From Lachnospiraceae bacterium M18-1 (GTDB lineage Bacteria; Bacillota; Clostridia; Lachnospirales; Lachnospiraceae): DNA of 64,000 nt. Below the pieces are notes generated by a model. It saw nothing but the letters and a program-made list of their open reading frames with translations, ran no database searches and was not told where the DNA came from. Positions 1-8,134 of the stretch are shown here, piece after piece. Both the position numbers and the translations under genes were made by a program. Within the stretch, counting starts at the first letter, position 1; each line of letters begins with the position of its first letter. Where the stretch lies: contig KE159609.1 in assembly GCA_000403295.2 (NCBI GenBank), positions 1,066,767 to 1,130,766 of the forward strand. Reading direction: 5' to 3'.

Positions 1-1886
1 AAGAATTTTCGAAAATCGAACTTCTCCAGGCGAAAGAGTCTATCATTGGTTTTTTATTTGGAAAAAATGTTTTACAATATTTCATTGTCATAACAATCTT
101 TTTCTTGTCCTGGATTCAGCTGGAAGTTAGTTCTACATATGATAGTTGGATAGATGTATTTTCTATGAGCGCAAAATATATTGCAGTCAATATAGTGACG
201 ATATGTACAGTATATCTGCTTGCCCATTCGATCATAAACTCATTATGGAAGTCATGTGTATTTTTCAGTATCTTTATAACATTGCTTTCAGCGGTAAATT
301 ATTATGTTATTGAGTTTCATGGAACACCACTGACTCTTATGGAATTGAAGAATTTCAAAACAGCCTTAAATGTTATAGGAGGCTACAAGTTTGATATCAA
401 AGATATAGCCGAGATTATTGTTATCTTTTGCATCGAAATTGTATTGTGCTATATGATGAAAAGACTAGGCACTAGAGTGCAGAAAAAAAGAATGCTCTGG
501 AGGCGCTTGATAAAGTGTTTTTGTTTATACGCTGTAGTGTTTGGGATTATTTTCTTCACATATTTATCTTCAACTCCTTTAATGGGTGAGAAAGTGGCAG
601 GTGCATGGGCAAGCTCTTACCGCCAATATGGCTATGCGGCGTGTACTGTAAAATTAGCGTTTGATTCTGCAAATTTTCTTCAAAAGCCAGATGGGTATGA
701 GAATGGCATAGGTAATATTGAGCTTGTAAATGTTGAGCATGACAGCAGGGAAAATGAGCGGCCGGATATTATTTTGATCTTAAATGAGACTTTTTATGAT
801 TTATCTTTAATTACCGATATAAAAACAGACGTTCCTTATTTGGAAAACATGAATACCCTGAAAAATACGATCAGAGGTTATGCAGTAGTCCCATATATTG
901 GCGGCAGTACCAACTGCTCAGAGTATGAATTGTTAACGAGTAATTCATTACGACTTATGCCTGGGGTTACGCCATTTAATGTAATTAATATGAAAGGAGC
1001 CAATTCTGTTGTCAGTCATTTAAAACAACTGGGATATTATACGATGGCAGGCCATCCGGAAAAGGGATCAAATTACAATAGAATTAACGCTTATGCGGAT
1101 ATGGGCCTTGATGAATACTATTTTTATGATGATTTTACAGACAGGAAATCTTATGGCAATAGATGGATGCTGACAGATGAAAGCGCATACGAAAATCTTT
1201 TATTGTGGATGAAAGATCACACCGATACTCCTCAATTTATCTATTTGCTGACAATCCAAAATCATGGGCCGTGGGATAAAAACGAAAGGAAATTTGATAC
1301 GGTTCATGTAAGTAATGATTATGGAGAACTGAATGAGGAGATAGATGAATATTTGACAGGTATAAGAATGTCAGACTCCGCATTGAAGTATTTGACAGAT
1401 CAGTTAAAGGAGTACCACAAAAAGGTGATTGTGTGCATGGTAGGAGATCATTCCCCTTCTTTTGCTAAGGATATCGTAGATCAGGAACAGGATCCTGCCA
1501 GCTCACTGCTGCTGAGAAGTACACCATTTATCATCTGGGCGAATTTTGATATTGAAGATAAGGATATGGGATCGATTAGTATGAACTATTTGCTTCCCAC
1601 GTTATTTGAAACTGCAAAAGTGCCATTGTCACAGTATTATCAGCATATGTTGGATTTAATGGAAGAAGTTCCGATTCTGACGTCTCGGACCTATTATGAT
1701 AAAAATATGAACGAGTACTTGTATGATGCGGATTCAGAATACTCGAAAGCGGTGAATGATTATTTTTATATGGAATACAATAATCTTCAAAAAGATAGGC
1801 AACAGCAATTTTTTGATGCTTTTCCGGAAGAAGCACACAAGGACGGACTGAACAAAAACGAACAGACAATAAATACCACCCATTGA
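1..1886 (+). CDS. LTA-synthase-family membrane sulfatase-fold protein (5' partial)
   Basis: The frame is open from base 3 with no stop, so the start lies before the window; the TTG at 105 is only an internal codon. About 150 residues of hydrophobic helices come first, then an extracellular alkaline-phosphatase/sulfatase fold. Residues typical of the LTA synthase family are visible: NETF (metal-binding Glu) near 784-795, GSTNCSEYE (nucleophile Thr) near 902-930, and GDHS near 1443-1454. The family transfers glycerol-phosphate or related groups to lipid or polysaccharide acceptors at the cell surface, so this is probably a phosphoglycerol transferase; the exact substrate is unknown. The gene is clearly more AT-rich than everything after it, which suggests separate acquisition. 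It ends 92 bp before a convergent glycosyltransferase. Confidence 0.8.
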   Translation, partial: EFSKIELLQAKESIIGFLFGKNVLQYFIVITIFFLSWIQLEVSSTYDSWIDVFSMSAKYIAVNIVTICTVYLLAHSIINSLWKSCVFFSIFITLLSAVNYYVIEFHGTPLTLMELKNFKTALNVIGGYKFDIKDIAEIIVIFCIEIVLCYMMKRLGTRVQKKRMLWRRLIKCFCLYAVVFGIIFFTYLSSTPLMGEKVAGAWASSYRQYGYAACTVKLAFDSANFLQKPDGYENGIGNIELVNVEHDSRENERPDIILILNETFYDLSLITDIKTDVPYLENMNTLKNTIRGYAVVPYIGGSTNCSEYELLTSNSLRLMPGVTPFNVINMKGANSVVSHLKQLGYYTMAGHPEKGSNYNRINAYADMGLDEYYFYDDFTDRKSYGNRWMLTDESAYENLLLWMKDHTDTPQFIYLLTIQNHGPWDKNERKFDTVHVSNDYGELNEEIDEYLTGIRMSDSALKYLTDQLKEYHKKVIVCMVGDHSPSFAKDIVDQEQDPASSLLLRSTPFIIWANFDIEDKDMGSISMNYLLPTLFETAKVPLSQYYQHMLDLMEEVPILTSRTYYDKNMNEYLYDADSEYSKAVNDYFYMEYNNLQKDRQQQFFDAFPEEAHKDGLNKNEQTINTTH

Positions 1887-1977
1887 ACGGCTGGTTTGAA
1901 CAGGCTCTATATCGGTGACGGCAGCCTAAAAGAGATGAGGGCGAATTACTCAATTATGAAAGCAATGCTGTACCGGC

Positions 1978-3096
1978 CTACAATTCCTCCCGATATTCCA
2001 GGATTCTGTAGCTGGCCTTCGCCAGAAGCGCGGCAAGGCAAAAGCACTTGATGCGGAAACAGAATAAAAGCACTCTCCTGGGGAGGATGCCTGTGCTTTT
2101 GTTATATCTCAGAGCCCGGCGATAGATCGGAAACCTGTGCATCATACGGCACAGCCTGTAATTTTCGTACCGGGTTCTGGGGCTGTGTGGGTGAAAGATG
2201 CCGCGGATCAAAACATCAGCCATGCAGGAAAGCACTCTGTTATAGTATGATTTTTCAATATAGCGGAAAATCCCACCCTTAAGCAATCTGCTTTTTAAGT
2301 GTCTCTGGTATCTGAGGTCATTTGGCAGATAGCCCGGAGAAAAGCCGTGCGAGGCGGAATCCGGACGCAGCTCAAGGCAGTAGACCGTCTTATGGATATA
2401 CATACAGGACTGCATATGCAGCAGATACTCTATATTAAAGATTTGATCCTCGCCGATGGCAAGATCTTCGGGAAAACGGATCGCATACTGTTCTGCGACG
2501 GACTTTTTATAAGCTTTGGCCCAAGGGGAGAGCAGGCTGATATTGCTGGTTCCGGTCAGCTGGGTTCCGTTCAGAAGATGGCCAAGCAGACGCAGCCTTT
2601 CTTTTTTTCCGTGTCCAAAGGGCATTCCATGGTCAATGCCCCCCTTGTGATGGACTCCGTCAGATAAAATATATGAATATGTACAGATATTCTGAGCCGG
2701 AACTGCCTGCATGAGATCAGCAGTATTTCCGGCTCTCTTTTTTCGGCGCAGGAAGTCAAAGATCAGCAGATTACAGGACTGGTGTTTTTTCTGTGCGATC
2801 AGATCCAAAAAATCTTCAGAAATAAAATCATCAGAATCTACAAACACGAGCCATTCCCCGCGGCTCTCCTGTATCCCGCGGTTTCTTGCCTCGGAGACGC
2901 CTCTGTGCTTCTGGGTAAGGAGTCTTACGCGGCGGTCCAATCTGCAGTATGCTCTGCATATTTCCAGACTGCCGTCCACGGAGCCGTCGTCGATCAGAAG
3001 AACCTCAAAATCTTTATATGTAGAATTTAGCACGGAACGGATACAGCGGTCCAGATATTTTTCTGTATTGTAAACAGGGATGATCACGGAAATCAT
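1978..3096 (-). CDS. GT2 family glycosyltransferase
   Basis: 372 aa. The N-terminus has the GT-A Rossmann opening ISVIIPVYNTEKYL, an LLIDDGS motif and a DSDDF (DXD-type) motif for nucleotide-sugar and metal binding; the C-terminal 150 residues are basic and probably lie at the membrane. The start chosen is the ATG at 3096, which has AAGGAGG six bases upstream; a longer frame reaching 3183 lacks such a site and adds residues before the GT-A fold. It is a close paralogue of the minus-strand gene at 26517-27548: same opening, same SFSPGYL/GFRSGLL-like region and the same GILPR(R/K)(V/I)L end. It probably adds a sugar to a surface polysaccharide; donor and acceptor cannot be read from sequence. 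Confidence 0.88.
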   Translation of the reverse strand: MISVIIPVYNTEKYLDRCIRSVLNSTYKDFEVLLIDDGSVDGSLEICRAYCRLDRRVRLLTQKHRGVSEARNRGIQESRGEWLVFVDSDDFISEDFLDLIAQKKHQSCNLLIFDFLRRKKRAGNTADLMQAVPAQNICTYSYILSDGVHHKGGIDHGMPFGHGKKERLRLLGHLLNGTQLTGTSNISLLSPWAKAYKKSVAEQYAIRFPEDLAIGEDQIFNIEYLLHMQSCMYIHKTVYCLELRPDSASHGFSPGYLPNDLRYQRHLKSRLLKGGIFRYIEKSYYNRVLSCMADVLIRGIFHPHSPRTRYENYRLCRMMHRFPIYRRALRYNKSTGILPRRVLLFCFRIKCFCLAALLAKASYRILEYREEL

Positions 3097-3215
3097 AGGG
3101 TCCTCCTTGTGAAGTTTGTGAAGGAATCGGAACGGAAACAGCAGCTCCTTCCGCAGTTTGTCCGCTGTTCGCCTTCCGATCACCCTTTCTCTCAGGCATT
3201 CAAAAATATATTCCT

Positions 3216-3244
3216 ATTATACTGCTATTACATGCCGGTTTCAA
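3216..3244 (-). promoter_or_regulatory. Sigma-A-type promoter for the GT2 gene at 1978-3096
   Basis: On the minus strand there is a -35 TTGAAA (3244-3239), a 17-base spacer and a perfect -10 TATAAT (3221-3216). It would start RNA near 3208 and give a leader of about 110 nt before the ATG at 3096. Confidence 0.65.
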
Positions 3245-3255
3245 ATTTGAAAATG

Positions 3256-4332
3256 TCAAGATCTATCAGTCAATTCGCAAAGCTCATCTGCTGTCTTTTC
3301 CGGATACTTGGTTACCAGATCATAAAGGGGACGAATCTCCTCCGGCTCAGCTTCCAGGTCGTCTGCAATTTTGGAAAGCGGTTTGTTCTTGACACACTTT
3401 TTCTGAATCAGAGAGATCCGTTCTGCTAATTTTGCGTTTTTGGCTTCCATCTTGGCAGCTGCAGTTTCCTTCTTTGCCGCATGAATCTGTTTATGGGCGA
3501 TGCGCCACACTTCTTTTCTGGCCTCTTCTCTGGCCTCTTCCTGCTTTACGAGCATATCCTCTTCATAGCTATATTCTGCAATCAACATATTCGTCACCTC
3601 ACTGCCCTTACGTGCTAAATAATCTGCCAGGATCCCTTTCTGGATGCATTCATTGACTGCTTTCTTTACGGAGCCTTTTTCGTTGGAATACTTCCGTACC
3701 GTATCAATGAACATGCTGTATTCCCGCAGCACACTGCATTTTGTCAAGATACCATGCGCCTTTTTAGAATTGATATTGATCACTTTTACCTTCAGCTCCA
3801 GTGGATTACCATCCGGTGTGCTGAGGAAAGCATCGGACAAGAACAGTTCGTTTTCCAGCGGATAATTATCCACACCATTATAAAAGGTATAAAATTCCGG
3901 GGTGGGAATGCTGACCAGACTGGTCTGATAACGTGCTCTTTTATCAACCAGCTGCTCATAAGCCCTTCCCGCATACATAAGACAACGCAGCGGCATGTTT
4001 TTATTGATAGTCGACTGGTGCTCCCCGAAAACAAGCATTTTCCCATCCGCTTCAAAGGATATGTCATTCTTAAAATTTTTATACAGGATATTCTCCACTC
4101 TGACCTTACGGATCATCTTCTCGCTTTTGTAATCGGTATCATGCAAAGCGTTATAAAGGCTGAGCAGATTTTTTTCCGCTGTTTCGTCTTCATAAAAAAG
4201 GTCTACAAAGACGCTGTTCTTGTACTCGCGGTTTTCTTTTTCCACCGTCTCAGCAGCAGATGGCTCTTCCTGTTCCGCAGCTGTGACATTGCCGCCGCAC
4301 ATTTCCGTTGTTTCCGTGTTCTTTGATTTCAT
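3256..4332 (-). CDS. Rpn family recombination-promoting nuclease / PD-(D/E)XK putative transposase
   Basis: 358 aa, starting at an ATG preceded by GGGAGG. The first 45 residues are polar and acidic. Residues about 45-230 match the Rpn (PDDEXK_2) nuclease family common in Clostridia: VFVDLF, then FEADGK with the catalytic-type GEHQST motif. The C-terminal third is a charged Glu/Lys/Ala-rich coiled coil. Family members cut DNA and promote RecA-independent recombination in E. coli, and usually occur in multiple copies per genome. The gene sits alone between a glycosyltransferase and the pel-like operon, as such genes often do at variable loci. No terminal inverted repeats of an insertion sequence are visible around it. 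Confidence 0.82.
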   Translation of the reverse strand: MKSKNTETTEMCGGNVTAAEQEEPSAAETVEKENREYKNSVFVDLFYEDETAEKNLLSLYNALHDTDYKSEKMIRKVRVENILYKNFKNDISFEADGKMLVFGEHQSTINKNMPLRCLMYAGRAYEQLVDKRARYQTSLVSIPTPEFYTFYNGVDNYPLENELFLSDAFLSTPDGNPLELKVKVININSKKAHGILTKCSVLREYSMFIDTVRKYSNEKGSVKKAVNECIQKGILADYLARKGSEVTNMLIAEYSYEEDMLVKQEEAREEARKEVWRIAHKQIHAAKKETAAAKMEAKNAKLAERISLIQKKCVKNKPLSKIADDLEAEPEEIRPLYDLVTKYPEKTADELCELTDRS

Positions 4333-4644
4333 AGAAAACCTCCCTGTTCTGTTATGTGTCAGGAGATTTCCCGTTGACCTGTCAGAAAAACTCCTGCTTA
4401 TGTGGATAAAAGCACGGATTTTCTGAAAGGCAGGATACGGAGATCCTTGTTATAGATGTGCATAGTACATAGCTTTATCAACCTCAAAGAAAACGGAAAA
4501 TATTGATGTACTAAGTCCGGATATATCGGAATCAGACGTCCCGATATAGTGAAACTTTAGAAAATATGCTTTTTTCCATTTTAGCATACCAAGGTGGGGA
4601 GTACAAGAAAAATTTAAAGTGACCATTGGAGTATACCCAAGGGC
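4333..4644. other. Gene-free stretch upstream of the repeat element
   Basis: No credible coding region. An 8-bp inverted repeat TATATCGG/CCGATATA lies at 4522-4529 and 4541-4548. The promoter of the Rpn-type gene should be here, but I could not identify a convincing -35/-10 pair. The sequence GTATACCCAAGGGC at 4631-4644 abuts the structured repeat that follows and recurs at the right end of the window. Confidence 0.4.
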
Positions 4645-4794
4645 GGTTACTGTTCACACCCTCACCGGGTACTCACAGTAACGGCATCCAGCCCATTGAA
4701 AAGTCGCCTCTCGGCGAGGAGCTGGATGCCCGCCCCATCACTGAATTGGCCGGATGCCGTGCAGCAAGTGCACGACACCGTGTGAACAGTAACC
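4645..4794. repeat. Y-shaped inverted-repeat element A
   Basis: A 150-bp intergenic element bounded by a perfect 15-bp inverted repeat, GGTTACTGTTCACAC (4645-4659) and its complement (4780-4794). Inside are a perfect 10-bp stem GGCATCCAGC (4683-4692)/GCTGGATGCC (4721-4730), itself containing TCGCC/GGCGA, and a second hairpin CGTGCA (4758-4763)/TGCACG (4769-4774). The predicted shape is an outer stem carrying two arms, the same architecture as the element at 37935-38129. It has no coding capacity. It may be a MITE-like repeat or a structured RNA. Confidence 0.7.
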
Positions 4795-4833
4795 CAATAC
4801 CTGCTAAAAAGTCCTTTTAGAGTAAGGTAGGCA

Positions 4834-4862
4834 TTGAAAAAATATGCAGATTATGATAATAT
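4834..4862 (+). promoter_or_regulatory. Possible distal promoter of the pel-like operon
   Basis: TTGAAA (4834-4839), a 17-base spacer, then TAATAT (4857-4862). If used, it would give a leader of about 100 nt that includes the hairpin at 4897-4927. This is a weak prediction because the -10 differs from consensus at two positions. Confidence 0.3.
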
Positions 4863-4896
4863 TTACTCAGTAAAAGGATTGAGCCAAAGTTCGGCC

Positions 4897-4931
4897 AGGG
4901 CATACTTTTTATTTAGAAAGGTGCCCTTTTT
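4897..4931 (+). terminator. Hairpin with T-tract in the pel-like leader
   Basis: AGGGCA (4897-4902) pairs with TGCCCT (4922-4927) and is followed by a run of T. It resembles a short intrinsic terminator or attenuator placed before the first gene of the exopolysaccharide operon. The stem is only six clean base pairs plus a few imperfect ones. Confidence 0.35.
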
Positions 4932-4940
4932 GTGTATACT
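4912..4940 (+). promoter_or_regulatory. Probable proximal promoter of the pel-like operon
   Basis: TTTAGA (4912-4917), a 17-base spacer and TATACT (4935-4940). RNA would start about 20 nt before the ATG at 4966. It overlaps the leader hairpin, so the hairpin and this promoter are probably alternatives. Confidence 0.45.
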
Positions 4941-4965
4941 CCTGAGAGAAAAAATTATAAAGAAA

Positions 4966-7161
4966 ATGGTGGACAGGATGGTTGTATTATTGATAGGCGG
5001 CGGCAGTGTGCTGATGGATGCGGTGATCAGTAAACTGACTAAGAACGGGCATCGCGTATATCTGCTGACAGGGCAGAAAAACAATCGGTTTTCCTACAAA
5101 AAGGTATTTGAAAAATATGATTTTGCCTATGAGAGCGGAAGTATAAAAGACATTTTTGAGAGTACCAGACCGGATGCTGTCGTATTTTCGGGGGCGTTTG
5201 ATACGAATTTTGACTGGCAGGAAGATGCCAGGCAGGAGTCTGTGCGCTATGTGGCGGGAATCGTGAATATTTTATCTGCATGCAGCGTAGTCAAAGGCTG
5301 TAAGTTTATCTATTTTTCTTCCCATGAAGTGTTTGGTGATGTATATATTGATAAGATTACGGAGGGCGAGCCGGTATCTCCGAAAGGCTTCAAAGCGATG
5401 GCTCTGGTCCAGGGAGAGGAGACCTGTGAGAATTTCCGCAGGACACAGGGCATGGATACGCAGATCCTCCGCTTTGACCATTTGTATTGGATCCCGGAAA
5501 AGGGAAAGGCCGGAGACGACCATTGCTTCCGGATGTGCCTGGAAGCTTTAAAGACAGGGAGGATTTCGGCAAATGAAAGAAGAGCCTTTTCCATGATCTA
5601 TCTGAATGATGCCGTGGAGCTGGCTTACAGAGTTATGTGCAGGACCGAACCGGAGCATTCTGTCTACAACATTTCCTCTATGAAAACGATCAATGAAAAG
5701 CAGCTTGCAGAGATGATAAAAGAACAGATGGGGGCATCTGTCTCAGTAATTGATAATTCGGCAGGTGCGAACAGCCGTCTGGTCCTGGACGGCAGCAGGT
5801 ATGAGGCAGAGTTTGACTATGAACTGTTTCATGATTATGAGGATGGAATCAAGCAGATCACCCAATATATGATGCGGCACAGCAGCTCTTTCCTTTCCGA
5901 GGAAGATGAGGGCGGCGGGCTGGCACTGAAAATCTGGACCCATATCCAGAAGATCTGTAAGGCACTGATTCCGTTCGCGGAGGCACTGGCGGTCTTTGCG
6001 CTGGCCTATTTCCTGAATGGCAGAGCAGCGGACAGTGCGTTTTTGGCGAAGCTGGATATTTATCTGCTGTATGTACTTTTGCTTGCGCTTGTGCATGGGC
6101 AGCAGCAGGCTGTTTTTTCGGCATTTCTTGCGGTACTCGGTTACTGCGATCAGCAGATGTCAGACATTAGTTTATTTGAAGTGCTTCTGGATTATAATAC
6201 ATATGTGTGGATGGCACAGCTTTTTATTGTTGGGCTGTCAGTGGGCTATATCAAGGATCAGCTGAGATTTATCAGGGATGAGGGAAGATGCAGGGTCCAA
6301 TATCTGAACGGACAGCTCAAAGACATTGAAGATATCAATGACAGCAATGTAAAGCTAAAGCATAATTTTGAATCACAGGTGGTCAATCACCGGGAAAGCC
6401 TTGGGAAGATATACGAGGTTTCTTCTTCTCTGGAACAGTATGGACCGGAAGAGGTACTTTTTTATGCGGCCCAGGTGCTGTCCAGACTGATGGACTGCCG
6501 GGACGTGGCTGTTTATAATGTGGCAAACAGAGACTACGCGAGACTGTTTTCGGCGACGTCTCCGGAAGCGAGGCGGCTGGGCAATTCTATAAAGTATACG
6601 GGAATGGAGGACCTGTACGCTGAACTGAAAGAGCGCCGGGTCTATATCAACAGGAATATGGATGAACAGATGCCGATGATGGCAAGCGCTGTGTATTCGG
6701 AGGATGATATGCAGCTGATCATCATGCTCTGGGGGGTTCCGTGGGAACGCATGACACTTGGAGAGGCGAACCGGCTGACGATTGTAGGATATCTGATCCA
6801 GAACGCAGTCGTGCGTGCGAACCGCTACCTAGATGCGCTCAGAAACCAGCGCTATGTGGAGGGCACGAGAGTGCTGGAGGAGGAAGCGTTTACCCATCTG
6901 GCCAAGGCATTTTTTGATGCGAAGGATAAAGGCTTGACGGAATATATACTGTTGGAGATTGAGACCGGCGGACAGAATTACGAGTCTGTGGCAGGTGCGC
7001 TTGGTACCGCCATGCGTCAGACAGATTACCTGGGGATCTTCAAAGGAGGCAGGCTGTATGCGCTGCTGCCCAATACCAATCAGGAGAATGTGGGAGGTAT
7101 TACAGACCGATTCCGCGAGTTGGGTTATGCGTGCCGGATTGATGAGGAGGCGGTACTATGA
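4966..7161 (+). CDS. pelD: SDR/epimerase-like domain fused to PelD-like c-di-GMP receptor (GAF + degenerate GGDEF)
   Basis: 731 aa from the ATG at 4966 (GAGAG upstream; ATG 4978 is an alternative; an in-frame TTG at 4834 would add 44 unlikely residues). Residues about 5-300 are an NAD-epimerase-like Rossmann domain starting LLIGGGS; the catalytic YxxxK appears lost (FKAMA after SPKG). Four membrane helices follow at about 320-440, a coiled coil, a GAF domain at about 480-620, and a C-terminal GGDEF-like domain. There the RxxD I-site is intact as RQTD (R684-D687, bases 7015-7026), while the GGDEF signature five residues later is KGGRL, so it should bind c-di-GMP but not make it. This is the PelD layout. 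It probably switches on export and polymerisation of the polysaccharide when c-di-GMP rises. It overlaps the next gene by 4 bp. Confidence 0.82.
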   Translation: MVDRMVVLLIGGGSVLMDAVISKLTKNGHRVYLLTGQKNNRFSYKKVFEKYDFAYESGSIKDIFESTRPDAVVFSGAFDTNFDWQEDARQESVRYVAGIVNILSACSVVKGCKFIYFSSHEVFGDVYIDKITEGEPVSPKGFKAMALVQGEETCENFRRTQGMDTQILRFDHLYWIPEKGKAGDDHCFRMCLEALKTGRISANERRAFSMIYLNDAVELAYRVMCRTEPEHSVYNISSMKTINEKQLAEMIKEQMGASVSVIDNSAGANSRLVLDGSRYEAEFDYELFHDYEDGIKQITQYMMRHSSSFLSEEDEGGGLALKIWTHIQKICKALIPFAEALAVFALAYFLNGRAADSAFLAKLDIYLLYVLLLALVHGQQQAVFSAFLAVLGYCDQQMSDISLFEVLLDYNTYVWMAQLFIVGLSVGYIKDQLRFIRDEGRCRVQYLNGQLKDIEDINDSNVKLKHNFESQVVNHRESLGKIYEVSSSLEQYGPEEVLFYAAQVLSRLMDCRDVAVYNVANRDYARLFSATSPEARRLGNSIKYTGMEDLYAELKERRVYINRNMDEQMPMMASAVYSEDDMQLIIMLWGVPWERMTLGEANRLTIVGYLIQNAVVRANRYLDALRNQRYVEGTRVLEEEAFTHLAKAFFDAKDKGLTEYILLEIETGGQNYESVAGALGTAMRQTDYLGIFKGGRLYALLPNTNQENVGGITDRFRELGYACRIDEEAVL

Positions 7162-8132
7162 CCCTGGCAAGAGACGAATACATTTTTTTGATGATCCTTG
7201 CGGCCAACCTGATCGTGTCAGTCATTTACCTGCTGGCGGGGATCTTGATCGCGGTGCCGCGCCGGGCCGCGCTTGCGGAGGAGAACCATACGGAGGTCAT
7301 GTACGATAACAGGAGATCCTATGTGATCCGTTTCATTGAAATGGTTCTGTGCCCGGTCATTGTTCCGCTGTTTTTCCTGATGGGACATCTGTTTTATCTG
7401 TTTGTATTCTGGAGGGACGCAAATCTGACAGATGTGGTTTTTAGTAAAAAGCGAGTAAAAACCAATCAAAAAGCGGATGAAGCATCAGAGCGCGATATCA
7501 TTCCTCTGGAGGAGGCCCTCCTGGTAAATGAGAAAAAGGATCTGCGGTCTGTATTTGTAAATGTGATGCGGGAGGATATCAGAAATTCACTGGCCTCCAT
7601 TACACTTGCACTGGACAGTGAAGATTCGGAGACTTCGCACTATGCGGCTGCAGTCTTATCAGACGAACTGAATAAATTCCGTTTATTTGTACAAAAGCAG
7701 CTCCGGCAGATCCGGGAGAAGGAGAACCAGGATACCGAGAGCGAAGAGTTATTGATAGATTATATGGATCATATCCTAAAGCAGCATATTTTTTCAGAGC
7801 ATGAGCAGCGCAAATTTGTGAATGAGATGGCCGAGACAGGTGAACTGCTCTATGAGAAGGATGCTTCCAGGATCACACTTGAGAGGTATGAGGCGCTCTG
7901 CCTCAGAACATTAGAGCTGAAGGAGTATGGAAACACTGAAAAATGGTGCCTGCGCATGGAAGCACAATATCCGGGCGAGCTTTCGACATATACCTGTAAA
8001 CTGAAGCTTTATTTTGCAAGGCAGGACAGAGAGGCTTTCTTCCAGACTCTGGACACTCTGAAAAAGTCAGATGTGGTGATCGACCGTGAAACACTGGAAC
8101 TGATCCGGATCTTCAGCACAAGGAGGCAATAA
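7158..8132 (+). CDS. pelE: PelE-like inner-membrane protein
   Basis: 324 aa, starting in an ATGA overlap with the PelD-like gene. Two hydrophobic segments lie at about 9-32 and 55-90. A charged cytoplasmic region follows with helical, TPR-like composition, for example the YEKDASRITLERYEALCLR segment near 230 and a run of repeated helices to the end. In known Pel systems PelE is a membrane protein with tandem TPRs that partners with PelD and the synthase PelF. Sequence similarity is hard to judge by eye, so the assignment rests mainly on topology, size and position directly after the PelD-like gene. Confidence 0.6.
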   Translation: MTLARDEYIFLMILAANLIVSVIYLLAGILIAVPRRAALAEENHTEVMYDNRRSYVIRFIEMVLCPVIVPLFFLMGHLFYLFVFWRDANLTDVVFSKKRVKTNQKADEASERDIIPLEEALLVNEKKDLRSVFVNVMREDIRNSLASITLALDSEDSETSHYAAAVLSDELNKFRLFVQKQLRQIREKENQDTESEELLIDYMDHILKQHIFSEHEQRKFVNEMAETGELLYEKDASRITLERYEALCLRTLELKEYGNTEKWCLRMEAQYPGELSTYTCKLKLYFARQDREAFFQTLDTLKKSDVVIDRETLELIRIFSTRRQ

Positions 8133-8134
8133 CG

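Noticed and set aside
105..107. TTG as start of the first gene
   Set aside because: The frame stays open to the left edge and encodes membrane helices typical of the family, so the true start is outside the window.
3256..4332. Insertion sequence around the Rpn-type gene
   Set aside because: No terminal inverted repeats or target duplications were seen; Rpn genes commonly stand alone.
4333..4966. c-di-GMP riboswitch before the pel-like operon
   Set aside because: None of the GEMM-I or GEMM-II conserved motifs could be found; only inverted repeats and a terminator-like hairpin are present.
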